Below, one piece after another: positions 1 to 8,684 of a stretch of 64,000 nt of DNA; the first letter of the stretch is position 1; the number at the start of each line of letters is the position of its first letter. A program made the translations under genes and the position numbers. The notes under the pieces were generated by a model. The model was not told the DNA's origin, did not search any database, and was given only the letters and a program-made list of their open reading frames with translations. This DNA comes from JAALLB01 sp017643495 (GTDB lineage Bacteria; Pseudomonadota; Alphaproteobacteria; Rhizobiales; Rhizobiaceae): positions 2,604,001 through 2,668,000 of the forward strand of contig OZ244147.1 of the NCBI GenBank assembly GCA_965216105.1. The letters are read 5' to 3'.

Positions 1-508
1 GAGCAACCACATTCACCGTTATGCCATGGCTGGCGAGTTCAAGGGCCCATGTACGGGCCATGCCAATCATGCCAGCCTTTGAAGCGCTGTATGCTGTTCG
101 GGTTGGTGCACCAAGTGCAGCTCGTGAGGCATTGAACATCACGCGCCCGAATTGCCTTTCCTTCATTGCCGGCAATGCCGCCTGCAACAAGGTCAGAGCC
201 GAGCCAAGATGAAGCTGGGCCAGTCCCGTTATGTCTGATGGTTCAGCCTCTTCAACCAGGTTTGGCCAGATCAAGCCGGCGTTATGGACAAGATGGGTTA
301 CCTGATGTTTCGAAGCAATTTCCTCCGCAGCTTTCGAAACAGCTTCCGGGTCCAGGAGATCCGCTTCCACTGATGAAAGCTTGGGATGCCTGAAGTCCGG
401 GCTGTTTCGGGAAACCGAAATCACTTCATAGTCCCGTTCCAGCAAAGCCTGCGCAAGATCGGCACCAATTCCCTTGTTCCCCCCCGTAATTACGGCTGTA
501 TAAGTCAT
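1..508 (-). CDS. SDR-family oxidoreductase, C-terminus cut by window edge
   Basis: Short-chain dehydrogenase/reductase, about 169 residues visible and the C-terminus missing at the left window edge. Seen: the Rossmann cofactor motif TGGNKGIG near the N-terminus, a NAG motif around residue 85, a catalytic Ser in NASRA and the active-site pair in YSASK. The ATG start overlaps the TGA of the upstream cyclase gene (ATGA), so the two are translationally coupled. This is the last visible gene of the Rieske-oxygenase operon. Family knowledge gives an NAD(P)-dependent alcohol/ketone oxidoreductase. From context it probably oxidises or reduces a CoA-thioester or ring-derived intermediate, but the substrate cannot be read from sequence. 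Confidence 0.9.
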   Translation of the reverse strand, partial: MTYTAVITGGNKGIGADLAQALLERDYEVISVSRNSPDFRHPKLSSVEADLLDPEAVSKAAEEIASKHQVTHLVHNAGLIWPNLVEEAEPSDITGLAQLHLGSALTLLQAALPAMKERQFGRVMFNASRAALGAPTRTAYSASKAGMIGMARTWALELASHGITVNVVA

Positions 509-1281
509 GCTGACTCCACCATTGCGAGAACCCTCAACGGGCTGCCGGTACCATCTTTTATCTTCAACGGCGCCGCAAACAAGACCGCACCGGTTGCAGG
601 CAGCTTGTCGAGATTTGCCAGGCATTGCAAACCATAGCGCCCTGCCCCGTGCAGGAAATAATGCGCCGGATAGGGTGGTGTTGCATGCGCTGCCTGGCCA
701 CCATCCGTACCCACGGTTTCAGTTCCAAACCCGCGAATGCCGCGTTCATCAATCAGAAACCGGATAGCTTCAGCCGAAGGTCCCGGTGAATGCGGACCAT
801 CTTCACGCATGTTCAAATATTCTGCACCGCTTCGTTTTGACCAGTCCGTCCTCATCAAAACCCATGAGTGTTCCGGTATCTTGCCATGGGCCTTTTCCCA
901 CTCTTCAATATCAGCGCGGGAGAGTTCGAAGTCTTCGTCATTTTCTGTCGCTTCAACACAATCCAGCACGACGACCGGACCGATAAAATCTGCAGGCTTG
1001 ATCGCATCCACCGAGTTTGACGGGAGGTCCCGACCGGAAATCCAATGTGAAGGTGCATCGAAATGGGTTCCCGTATGTTCAGACATGGAAATATTGTGCC
1101 ATTTCCAGGCCGGCCCCCGGTGGTCGTATGCGCTGATCTCTTCCATGCGGAAGCGCGCGCACTGACCGAATTCCGGCGGCAGGATGATGACCGGAAAATC
1201 CGGATCCAGTGTATGGGTCAAATCGATAACCTGCACGCTTCCCGAAGAAAGTGCGCCGGCCAATTGTGTTAAAATGCTCAT
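505..1281 (-). CDS. Cyclase-family metal-dependent hydrolase (KynB-like fold)
   Basis: 258-residue protein of the cyclase/kynurenine-formamidase (KynB) superfamily. Seen: the metal-binding signature HTGTHFDAPSH around residues 68-78 and a conserved GTETVGTD stretch in the C-terminal half. Family members are metal-dependent amide or ester hydrolases (arylformamidase, isatin hydrolase, cyclases). The gene is in a Rieske-oxygenase/acyl-CoA operon, with ATGA overlaps on both sides. The kyn operon farther right has its own alpha/beta-hydrolase candidate for the formamidase step. I therefore infer a hydrolytic role in the oxygenase pathway rather than in tryptophan breakdown, but an extra N-formylkynurenine formamidase is possible. 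Confidence 0.85.
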   Translation of the reverse strand: MSILTQLAGALSSGSVQVIDLTHTLDPDFPVIILPPEFGQCARFRMEEISAYDHRGPAWKWHNISMSEHTGTHFDAPSHWISGRDLPSNSVDAIKPADFIGPVVVLDCVEATENDEDFELSRADIEEWEKAHGKIPEHSWVLMRTDWSKRSGAEYLNMREDGPHSPGPSAEAIRFLIDERGIRGFGTETVGTDGGQAAHATPPYPAHYFLHGAGRYGLQCLANLDKLPATGAVLFAAPLKIKDGTGSPLRVLAMVESA

Positions 1282-2531
1282 GGTCCCTCACTACCGAAAG
1301 TCAGTTCACGTTCGAGAACCTTGGGATCCCGCCGGAACCTTTCGCGTACATCCTTTGCAATATCACCGCACCAGACGTCTTCGAGACCGGCTTGCAACCC
1401 CTTCACAAGTTCTCTGGCAATAGCTTGTGGCAAAACCTTGGGCGGCGGCAAAAGCTGAAACCAGTCATCCTCCGTTGGTCCGGTAAAAAGATTCATTACC
1501 CGCAAACCGGAATCCCTGAACTCGGCTCTCAAACATTGTGAAAGCGAGTACGCGGCAGCCTGTGACGCAGCAAATGCACCGAAGCCGGCCGTGTTTGCAA
1601 GTGCGCCCACATAGAGGATGTTTACCCATGCTGCAGCAGAATTGATACCATCGGAAGTTCGCGAATTCATGGCCGGGCCGAATGCCTGTGCAAGGCGCAT
1701 CATGCCCAGATAGTTCACTTCTATCTCGTCACGCGCAAACCCCGTGTCATTACGCGACATTGCACCACCCGGACGCACAAACTGGGCATTATTGACCAGG
1801 ATATCCGTTTTCCCGCCAATCTCGCCGGCCAGCGTTTGGACCGAGAGTGTATCAGTCACGTCGAGTGGCATGATATCAACACCGAGACTTTCAAGTTCCG
1901 ATCTCGCCGGATAGGGCCGCCATGCTTCTGCCTCCCCGGCAAAAACCGTTGCCGCGCCTGCATCAAAAAGGCTTTTGGCTATTGCCGGTGCGTTTGATGC
2001 ACGGGCATCCGTTATCAGTATCCGCCGGTGTTTCGGGTCAGCTGTAAGTTCTCGCATTAGAGAGGCATCCTCCATCAACGGGGTATCTTTCGCAGGCATT
2101 GCCACCAGCACACCCTGCCCTGCCCGATCAAGCCGGGCAATCATTCTTACGCGGGATTTTTCTGCAACATCCTCATGCAGATGCGCGAGTATTACCGGTC
2201 CGGCATCCAGTTGTACCGTACCCATCCGCCAAGGGATGCGCTCACGATAATACAAGCGTGGAGATGTCTGCACGGTTGTTTCTGCAATCAACGTGCCTTC
2301 TGCCGCGATTTCATTCCATTCCAGGTCTGTGGAAAGGCAATTGACGCAAGCATCCCGTGGCGGATATTGCCAGGCAGAACAGTGTGTACATTGCTGGAGT
2401 GCAAAGCGTCCTTCTGCAGCCGCTGCCGTCAAGCCAAGGCTGGCCCTGCTGCGAACCTCAGGTGGCCGAGTGGGTTTTATACTTCGTTTCTGCGGGTTTT
2501 TCTTTGGTGGCGGAAAGAGTGCTTCAGTCAT
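1278..2531 (-). CDS. DUF35 zinc-ribbon/OB-fold protein fused to an SDR domain
   Basis: 417-residue two-domain protein. Residues about 35-150 form a DUF35-type acyl-CoA-associated module: a rubredoxin-like zinc ribbon (CTHC and CVNC pairs) followed by an OB-fold segment. Residues about 170-400 resemble a short-chain dehydrogenase with a degenerate cofactor loop (ITDARASNAP rather than the usual TGxxxGIG), a retained NNA motif, and no clear YxxxK (AASQAAAYSLSQ lies in its place). DUF35 proteins pair with thiolase-like proteins in thiolases and retro-aldolases such as BbsAB and Ltp2-ChsH2, and the next upstream gene is such a thiolase. The gene overlaps both neighbours by ATGA. The fusion and the degenerate SDR motifs suggest a structural or channelling SDR half. 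Substrate unknown. Confidence 0.85.
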   Translation of the reverse strand: MTEALFPPPKKNPQKRSIKPTRPPEVRSRASLGLTAAAAEGRFALQQCTHCSAWQYPPRDACVNCLSTDLEWNEIAAEGTLIAETTVQTSPRLYYRERIPWRMGTVQLDAGPVILAHLHEDVAEKSRVRMIARLDRAGQGVLVAMPAKDTPLMEDASLMRELTADPKHRRILITDARASNAPAIAKSLFDAGAATVFAGEAEAWRPYPARSELESLGVDIMPLDVTDTLSVQTLAGEIGGKTDILVNNAQFVRPGGAMSRNDTGFARDEIEVNYLGMMRLAQAFGPAMNSRTSDGINSAAAWVNILYVGALANTAGFGAFAASQAAAYSLSQCLRAEFRDSGLRVMNLFTGPTEDDWFQLLPPPKVLPQAIARELVKGLQAGLEDVWCGDIAKDVRERFRRDPKVLERELTFGSEGP

Positions 2532-3703
2532 GCCTGTACCCCTGACTCGAGTATAACAGCGCTAGAACACAATCCGCGATCGTAGTTGATCATTCCAAAA
2601 CCTGAAACAAGTGCTTTCTTGGCCGCCTTCACCTGTGTTCCTCCCGCCTGGCCGGTAACCTGTCTCAAAGCTTCCACCAAACCGATAAACCCTCCTGCTG
2701 CCCCTGCCTGTCCTGCCGATAACTGGCCTCCGGAAGTGTTATGAGGGAAGTCTCCCGTAATCGTGAGATCATGATTGCGAACAAATTCAGGTGCATTACC
2801 TTTTTCGCAAAATCCGAGATCTTCAAACTGCATCATCACAATAACAGGATAGTCGTCATAGGTTTGTAGCACGTCGATATCCTGGGGGGAGCAACGAGCC
2901 ATTTCCCACAACCGCTCAATATCAACTGTCCATCCACCACGCAGTTGTATGGGGTCTTCCCTGTGGGCGTTATGCCGTTCTATGGCAGCAGACAGCCGTG
3001 CATACGGAATACCACGTCTCTCCGCCTCTTCTTCCCGCATGACAAAAAAACATTCCGAGCCGGCACAAGGCATCACACAGTCAAACAGGGCGATAGGATC
3101 AGCAATCGGGCGGGCATTCAGGTACTGGTCAAGCGTCAACGGCTTCTTCATGACTGCGTTGGGGTTCTTCAACGCATTGTCCCGCTGGCTCACACAGATT
3201 TTGCCGAAATCTTTCCGGGTTGCCCCGTATTCTGTCATGTAGCGATCTGTCAGAAGTGCGAAATTGGCATTCGGTCCGCCATAGCCATACGGATAACTCG
3301 CATCCATAGCAAAGCGTGAAAAACTGGAGAGAAGCTGTCGAAAGCTGTCGATGTGATTGGTGTCGCCAGCAACACATGCAATGATGTTTGCATCACCGGC
3401 CTGTACTGCACGCGCAGCCCTTCTTACAGCCACTCCGGCGGATGCCCCGCCCATGGGAATGTGGTCAAGCCAGGCAGGGGAAAGTCCCAGATGCTGGGTC
3501 AGACCAACGGCAGTGTCAGGAAAGAGTGTAAATGACGAAACCGAGAATCCGTCAAGTTCATCCTTTCTGATACCGGCTGCATCCAGCGACCCCTTAAGAG
3601 CCTTGGCAATCCAGAAATGCGCGGTGTCGATTGAATAGCGTTGATATGTTGTTGAAAAAGGAGCGGCGAGTACCACGCCTTCATAGGATGCGGGTAAGGC
3701 CAT
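2528..3703 (-). CDS. Thiolase-like protein (lipid-transfer/SCP-x type), probable retro-aldolase or thiolase subunit
   Basis: 391-residue thiolase-superfamily protein starting at the ATG that overlaps the preceding stop as TGATG; a longer reading to 3736 is possible but less likely. The usual nucleophile motif (CASG-like) is replaced by GGASAG around residue 85, so the classic acyl-transfer Cys is absent. The YDDYP motif near residue 287 and the C-terminal HNTSGG and GFGMINYDRG segments are typical of the SCP-x/lipid-transfer branch. Cys-less members of this branch with a DUF35 partner include aldolases such as Ltp2 that cleave beta-hydroxyacyl-CoA. The DUF35 partner is encoded immediately downstream. 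I infer C-C cleavage of a CoA-bound side chain. Confidence 0.88.
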   Translation of the reverse strand: MALPASYEGVVLAAPFSTTYQRYSIDTAHFWIAKALKGSLDAAGIRKDELDGFSVSSFTLFPDTAVGLTQHLGLSPAWLDHIPMGGASAGVAVRRAARAVQAGDANIIACVAGDTNHIDSFRQLLSSFSRFAMDASYPYGYGGPNANFALLTDRYMTEYGATRKDFGKICVSQRDNALKNPNAVMKKPLTLDQYLNARPIADPIALFDCVMPCAGSECFFVMREEEAERRGIPYARLSAAIERHNAHREDPIQLRGGWTVDIERLWEMARCSPQDIDVLQTYDDYPVIVMMQFEDLGFCEKGNAPEFVRNHDLTITGDFPHNTSGGQLSAGQAGAAGGFIGLVEALRQVTGQAGGTQVKAAKKALVSGFGMINYDRGLCSSAVILESGVQA

Positions 3704-5319
3704 CACGCAACCTGCCGTTTCTTCATATCCGTACAAACTACTGTTCTGTCATCAGACAGCAGTTCCTGAGCCATTTCCTTCAACGCCTTGCGCTGAATTT
3801 TCTGTGTAGAGGTCAGAGGCAGTTCATCAACAAAAGCGATATATCCGGGCACCTTGTAATATGCCATCTGGTCAAGCGACCATGCGGCTATCTCACGGGC
3901 AAGCGCCGGATCGGGCGAGCCTGACACTTTCAGACAGGCAAACACCTCATCACCCCGAACTGGATCCGGTACAGCTGCGACACCAGCGGCCTGTATTGCC
4001 GGATGGCGCATCAAAACGCTTTCCACTTCAACTGCCGCAATATTTTCGCCAGAGCGCCTGATCACATTTTTCTTACGATCCACAAAGAAGTAGCGACCTT
4101 GACTATCACGCCGAACAATATCGCCGGTATGAAACCATCCGCCTTCCCATGCTTCGTCTGTTGCTTCGGGGTTTTTGTAATAGAAGGAAAAGAAACCGTA
4201 TTTGGGATCACTTCCACCATTGCGCACAAGCAGTTCTCCAGGCACATCGTCCCCCGCCAAGTCACCCTTGTCATCAACGATTTTGGCCTCGACCCATCCT
4301 TGCGGACTGCCGAGTGAAGCTTTTCCCACAAGGCGATCTTCAGTATGCGCAGCGATAACCGCACCCGCGCCGGTTTCGGTCATGGCCCATGCCTCAATAA
4401 GAGGAAAACCAAACCGGCTTTCAAAAGCAGCCTGCAATTTGGGGTCCACGCCGGCACCAAAGCCAAAGCGCACATCATGCGCCTGATCCAGATTGCTTTC
4501 AGGAAGTCCCATCAAAATGGATGGCATGACACCCAGATAGTGCAGGCAGGTAGCGCCACTATCAGACACATCTTTCCACCAGCTTCTTGGGTGGAACCGG
4601 TCAAGAGCTATCAGACAACCGCCAACGCTTACCATTGCCATGAATGAATAAGCCATTGCATTCATGTGGAATATTGGCAGCGGCGTGATCATTCGTTCGC
4701 CGTCCCGGGTCAGCGAAGCCAGACCTCCCAACCCTGAATACCAACGGCCTGCAAGCAGGAAATACGCATTGGAAAGTACGCAGCCCTTGGGGGCACCTGT
4801 CGTACCCGAAGTATAGAGAACCGCGGCTTCCCTTGCCTCCCCATCCCGATCTTCTGCGACCACCGAAGCCTTGCGAGGCTCAGGCAAATCATCGTCAGGG
4901 CTCACTGCCTCCAGTGCCAGGCCGGTTGCCGAGATTGCTGCGCGCAACTCATCAATCCGCTGTGGAATTCCAATAACAAGCGCAACTTCCGCATGGGAAA
5001 TGAGATACTCCAGTTCAGCCAGTCGCAAGTCCGGATTGATTGGAACTATGGATGCACCGATCTTGTTCAAGCCAGCCCACAGGGCGAAAAAAGACGGTCT
5101 GTTCTCAAGCAGAACCGCAACCCGCATGCCCGCAGCATAGCCAGCTTCCTTCAGGCGGCTTGCCCAGTCATCGGCCTCAGCGACCATAGACTTGTAGTTC
5201 AGCGAACCTGCAGTGATGCCATATACTTCTGCCGTCCCGGCTGTAACATGCAGACAGTCCCGATCAGGCCAGCGAGCCGCCGCTTCAGCAATGGCTCCGT
5301 AAACAGTTTCCGCCTTCAT
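3703..5319 (-). CDS. Acyl-CoA synthetase (AMP-binding family)
   Basis: 538-residue adenylate-forming ligase that would activate a carboxylate to its CoA thioester with ATP. Seen: the phosphate-binding loop YTSGTTGAPKG around residue 170, the AMTETG motif near 315, GWFHTGD near 400, a hinge DRKKNVIRRSG and the C-terminal Lys in TQKIQRKAL. The gene follows the oxygenase subunits, overlapping the beta-subunit stop by ATGA, and precedes the thiolase. This implies that ring oxygenation and CoA activation belong to one pathway. It resembles the medium-chain/aromatic (CaiC/FadD-like) group; which acid it activates is not evident. Confidence 0.92.
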   Translation of the reverse strand: MKAETVYGAIAEAAARWPDRDCLHVTAGTAEVYGITAGSLNYKSMVAEADDWASRLKEAGYAAGMRVAVLLENRPSFFALWAGLNKIGASIVPINPDLRLAELEYLISHAEVALVIGIPQRIDELRAAISATGLALEAVSPDDDLPEPRKASVVAEDRDGEAREAAVLYTSGTTGAPKGCVLSNAYFLLAGRWYSGLGGLASLTRDGERMITPLPIFHMNAMAYSFMAMVSVGGCLIALDRFHPRSWWKDVSDSGATCLHYLGVMPSILMGLPESNLDQAHDVRFGFGAGVDPKLQAAFESRFGFPLIEAWAMTETGAGAVIAAHTEDRLVGKASLGSPQGWVEAKIVDDKGDLAGDDVPGELLVRNGGSDPKYGFFSFYYKNPEATDEAWEGGWFHTGDIVRRDSQGRYFFVDRKKNVIRRSGENIAAVEVESVLMRHPAIQAAGVAAVPDPVRGDEVFACLKVSGSPDPALAREIAAWSLDQMAYYKVPGYIAFVDELPLTSTQKIQRKALKEMAQELLSDDRTVVCTDMKKRQVA

Positions 5320-5801
5320 GGCAGTAACTGAATGTTGCCGAAAGCGGCATCTGAATTGAGAAGCTCAACCTTCTTGTTGGCAATACGCAAGGAACCATCA
5401 ACCAGTCGCAAATCGTGGGTTGCAGTCAGCGCAAGCAATTGCTGCTCATCAAGACGGGTCTCCACGTAATGCATGGACGTATTGGTTTCAAAACGTCCTT
5501 CTTCCGGTTCAAACACATCCACGAAAGGCCTCTGGATCACATGATGGCACCGGCTTTTCGGTTTCTGGCTGAAAGTACGTTCACCGTTCAACCTGTCTAC
5601 CCGCAGCCGCAGCATGAAATAATCCTCCCAGAGCAACGACGTTTCGTTCACGGGGTCCTGCTGCTTGTAATCAAGGGGCATCCAGTAATGACCATCCTGC
5701 AACCAGAGAGCAAGCCAGTCGTCGAAGCGTCCTTCATCAAGCATGCGGGCTTCTTCGTAGATGAAGTCCACCACTTCATCACGCGTTATCAGATCAGCCA
5801 T
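5316..5801 (-). CDS. Aromatic-ring-hydroxylating dioxygenase beta (small) subunit
   Basis: 161-residue protein of the ring-hydroxylating dioxygenase small-subunit family (SnoaL/NTF2-like fold). N-terminal features such as EARMLDEGRFDDWLALW and the later segment SRCHHVIQRP are typical of BenB/XylY-like beta subunits, which form an alpha3beta3 complex and are mainly structural. It lies 4 bases downstream of the alpha-subunit stop and overlaps the acyl-CoA synthetase start. Length fits the family. Confidence 0.93.
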   Translation of the reverse strand: MADLITRDEVVDFIYEEARMLDEGRFDDWLALWLQDGHYWMPLDYKQQDPVNETSLLWEDYFMLRLRVDRLNGERTFSQKPKSRCHHVIQRPFVDVFEPEEGRFETNTSMHYVETRLDEQQLLALTATHDLRLVDGSLRIANKKVELLNSDAAFGNIQLLP

Positions 5802-5805
5802 TCTA

Positions 5806-7134
5806 TTACTCCGCAGCCGCCCGGGCAGGTTCGTTGCCCATGGAAGAAGTCATGAAACGGACCCATGCATCAAACTGGTTTCTCATTTGACGTTCGGTCG
5901 TGCCATTCTCGACAGCTTCCTTCGAATAATCTTCATCGTTCTGGTACAAGCGCTGGATGTTTACCCATTCCAGACCATCGGAATGCAAGCCCTCCTGGGC
6001 ACGCTCATACATTTCCAGGTCATCATGTCCGACGATGGAGGTTGGGGCATTGATCATGCGATTGTACATGGCAGACATGGCAACCAGTTGTTCCGGTGCA
6101 CCGACAAGCCTGTACACATAACTCTCGACAAGTGTCTTGTCGGGTCCCAGCGGAATGAAATTCCTGATTTGCTGCAGTGGTGCCTTCACCATGATATTGG
6201 GGAAGTAGATGGTATTGTGCCGGTTCTCGTCGAGTATTTCCTTCGCCCGGTCCTCACCATAAGTATTGCACATGGCCTCAAAGTAGCCGGGTATTGCGTC
6301 ATAGTCGGAATGGATCGACATGTTTACGCCGGTATGACCGTGCCCGTTTGGCCAGGTACGGATGCCCATGCCTTCAAAAAACTCGTATGGTGACATGAAA
6401 GGAGCAATGATCTGCATTGCTGCCGGCCTTGGCTCAGGCTCACCCATTTCCTTGTAAATGTTGATCGCGGTACCAGCGGAACTCTCGTGCGCAACCATGG
6501 GATGACATGTGTCAGTCTGGTTTTCGACAAGCATCTTCCAGTTGCATTTGTGCATGTAGCGCAGGGGGGGGCCGGAAATCTCAACACGCCCCTCCGGTGA
6601 CCGGTCGACCAGATTGTCGAGTGATGAGAGACTGTCTCCAAAGAATTCCTCGAAACCGATCCCGTCTTCCGCCAGTCGGGCGAAAACAAAACCCCTGTAT
6701 ACCTTGACGGCACCGACGGGCTTCATGCCCTTCGCGCTTTCCGTCTTGTCGAGACCAGTGCCATCATATCCTTTCTTCAAAGGAATGGCGAGCAGGCAAC
6801 CATTGGTCTTGAAGCTCCATGCATGATACGGGCAGCGAAAGAACTTTCCCGTATTGCCCGAACGGTCGATGGCGATTTTTGTACCCTTGTGCGGACAACG
6901 ATTGTACAAAACATGGATGGAATCATCCGAATGACGCACCTGGATAACCGGCTGGTCACCAATCTGCGTTGTGATGTAGTCACCCTTTTTCGGTGTCTGG
7001 CTGTCATGGCCCACAAATACCCAAGTATTTGCGAATAGATGCTTCATTTCAGCGCGATACACAGCATCACTGACGTAGACATCCCTATGGACCTGATGGC
7101 CCTGAACCATTGCATTTATATCTGCTTCATTCAT
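5806..7134 (-). CDS. Rieske non-heme iron oxygenase alpha (large) subunit
   Basis: 442-residue catalytic subunit of an aromatic-ring-hydroxylating oxygenase. Seen: the Rieske [2Fe-2S] motif CPHKG near residue 81 with its partner CPYHAW near 102, and the mononuclear-iron signature N-x3-D-x2-H-x4-H (NQTDTCHPMVAH) near residue 210. A strong ribosome site (GGGAGG) precedes the ATG. It would hydroxylate an aromatic acid with O2, taking electrons from the reductase encoded just upstream. The family includes benzoate, anthranilate and salicylate oxygenases; the substrate cannot be assigned. The following CoA ligase suggests the product is a carboxylic acid or keeps a carboxylate side chain. Confidence 0.95.
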   Translation of the reverse strand: MNEADINAMVQGHQVHRDVYVSDAVYRAEMKHLFANTWVFVGHDSQTPKKGDYITTQIGDQPVIQVRHSDDSIHVLYNRCPHKGTKIAIDRSGNTGKFFRCPYHAWSFKTNGCLLAIPLKKGYDGTGLDKTESAKGMKPVGAVKVYRGFVFARLAEDGIGFEEFFGDSLSSLDNLVDRSPEGRVEISGPPLRYMHKCNWKMLVENQTDTCHPMVAHESSAGTAINIYKEMGEPEPRPAAMQIIAPFMSPYEFFEGMGIRTWPNGHGHTGVNMSIHSDYDAIPGYFEAMCNTYGEDRAKEILDENRHNTIYFPNIMVKAPLQQIRNFIPLGPDKTLVESYVYRLVGAPEQLVAMSAMYNRMINAPTSIVGHDDLEMYERAQEGLHSDGLEWVNIQRLYQNDEDYSKEAVENGTTERQMRNQFDAWVRFMTSSMGNEPARAAAE

Positions 7135-7148
7135 TCCGGCCTCCCTGT

Positions 7149-8084
7149 TTACAGATCAAGCACCAGGCGTTCTGAAAGAGCACGGCTCACACAAATCTGC
7201 ATGACTTTACCGCTTTCCTTTTCTGCCTCACTCAACACGACATCACGGTGATCAGGCACGCCTTCAAGAACATCTGTCTGGCAAATTCCACAATCACCAC
7301 GCTGACAATCATACATCAGATCAACGCCGTTTTCTTCGAGCACTTCTATGATTGTTCTTCCCGGCGGGATGGTGAACACATCCCCACTGGAGCTTACTTC
7401 CACCTCAAACGGTTTGTCCCCTTCAACGGGTGCCGCACTTGTAAACAGTTCAACATGCACCTTGTCTGAAGGAATTCCAGCCGCCTCCGCAGCACTGCGA
7501 ACCGCTTCAATCATGCCCTTGGGTCCGCAGACATAAAGCCTGTGGTCCCTTATCTGTTCCACTGTCTGGTGCAGATCAATGGGGGCCTGATCGTCGAAAT
7601 AACAGGTGAGTTGATCGCTGAAGCTTTCACCCAGCCTTTCACGACACGCCATTACGCCAGCAGAGCGGCCTGTATAATGAAAAGAAAAGGGCCGGCCCGA
7701 TGCTGAAAGCCGCGTTGCCATGGAGATCAGCGGCGTCACGCCTATTCCTCCGGCGATCAGGGCAACAGGCTCATCTCCGTCAACCAGTTCAAAACTGTTT
7801 TTGGGTTCGGAGACTTCAATTACATCACCAGCAGACAGTTCATGAACAGCAATGCTGCCACCATCCCCCTCAGGCTCGCGCTGAACTGCAATTCGGTAAA
7901 CATCCGAAGTGTCACCAGGCCATTCGATAAGAGAATATGATCTCGCCCCCGGGTCACCAAGCTCCAGGTCAATATGGGCACCTGCAGTCCAGGCAGGCGG
8001 CGCAGAACCGTCTTCCGGTTTCAGAACAAAGCTGGTGATCCTGTCAGTCAGCTCTGATTTTTCTACAATCACAAATCTGGTCAA
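7149..8084 (-). CDS. Oxygenase reductase: FMN/NAD domain with C-terminal [2Fe-2S] ferredoxin
   Basis: Phthalate-dioxygenase-reductase-type electron supplier for the downstream Rieske oxygenase. Seen: the flavin-binding RSYSL, GGIGVTPL and CGPKGMI nucleotide motifs, and a C-terminal plant-type ferredoxin with Cys pattern CQRGDCGIC followed by a distal Cys in MQICVS. Start choice: a TTG at 8084 has GGAGG five bases upstream and gives an N-terminus typical of the family. The upstream ATG at 8117 lacks a ribosome site and lies inside an inverted repeat, so I prefer the TTG. First gene of the oxygenase operon, divergent from the MarR gene. Confidence 0.9.
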   Translation of the reverse strand: MTRFVIVEKSELTDRITSFVLKPEDGSAPPAWTAGAHIDLELGDPGARSYSLIEWPGDTSDVYRIAVQREPEGDGGSIAVHELSAGDVIEVSEPKNSFELVDGDEPVALIAGGIGVTPLISMATRLSASGRPFSFHYTGRSAGVMACRERLGESFSDQLTCYFDDQAPIDLHQTVEQIRDHRLYVCGPKGMIEAVRSAAEAAGIPSDKVHVELFTSAAPVEGDKPFEVEVSSSGDVFTIPPGRTIIEVLEENGVDLMYDCQRGDCGICQTDVLEGVPDHRDVVLSEAEKESGKVMQICVSRALSERLVLDL

Positions 8085-8103
8085 TGGTCCCTCCACCCAA
8101 TTA

Positions 8104-8119
8104 ATATGAAAAATCATAT
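8104..8119. promoter_or_regulatory. Inverted repeat, probable MarR operator 1
   Basis: Perfect inverted repeat with arms ATATGA and TCATAT around AAAA in the divergent promoter between the oxygenase operon and the MarR gene. It overlaps the non-preferred ATG at 8117. A near-identical core (one mismatch over 14 bases) occurs at 14657-14670 upstream of the next catabolic operon. Confidence 0.6.
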
Positions 8120-8133
8120 AAATTCTGTCAAGT

Positions 8134-8147
8134 CATGAATTTTCATG
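8134..8147. promoter_or_regulatory. Inverted repeat, probable MarR operator 2
   Basis: Perfect inverted repeat, arms CATGAA and TTCATG around TT, 29 bases centre to centre from operator 1. Both share the core ATGAWWTTTCAT. Two such sites in a divergent MarR promoter are typical of autoregulation plus repression of the neighbouring operon. Confidence 0.6.
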
Positions 8148-8186
8148 TATATTCTGTGTGCAAACGTTTTTTGGAGGCGTTAAGGG

Positions 8187-8663
8187 ATGGATAATGTGCA
8201 ATCTGACGGAATGACCAAGGATCAAGAGACTCGGCCAGCAGACGGACGTTTCGTAGATACATATCTGCTGTATCTGCTGGCTGCTGCCAGTGAGAAAGCC
8301 AGTTCACAGTTTCATGCACATGTCCGAAAGGCCGGTCTGCGTGTTCCAGAATGGCGCGCGCTGGCCTGCCTTTATGAAAACGAAGGCATGATGATTACCG
8401 AGTTGGCAGAACTGTCTCTTATGGAACAGTCCCGCATGACCCGTATCATCGACCAAATGGATCAACGCAAACTGGTGCGAAGGGTCAGCGACGGATCTGA
8501 TCGCCGCAGGGTTCTGGTGAAACTTACGAAAGAGGGCAAGACACTGGCATCCCGTCTGGTTTCAGAGGCAAGAGAGCATGAAGAAAACCTGCTTTCCGAC
8601 TTGGCGGATACTGATGCAGCCCGCATCAAACCGGTACTTCAAGTGCTTCTTTCAAGGCTGTAA
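8187..8663 (+). CDS. MarR-family transcriptional regulator, divergent to the oxygenase operon
   Basis: 158-residue winged-helix regulator. Seen: recognition-helix region ITELAELSLMEQSRMTRIIDQM and the wing motif SDGSDRRRVLVKLT, both characteristic of MarR. A GGAGG precedes the start, with a second in-frame ATG at 8211. MarR proteins of this type usually repress adjacent aromatic-acid genes and respond to an aromatic or aryl-CoA ligand. The two inverted repeats in the shared 100-base promoter are the likely binding sites. Its 3' end faces the racemase-like gene with a 21-base gap. Confidence 0.93.
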   Translation: MDNVQSDGMTKDQETRPADGRFVDTYLLYLLAAASEKASSQFHAHVRKAGLRVPEWRALACLYENEGMMITELAELSLMEQSRMTRIIDQMDQRKLVRRVSDGSDRRRVLVKLTKEGKTLASRLVSEAREHEENLLSDLADTDAARIKPVLQVLLSRL

Positions 8664-8684
8664 TGCAGATTGTTTCAGGGCAGG

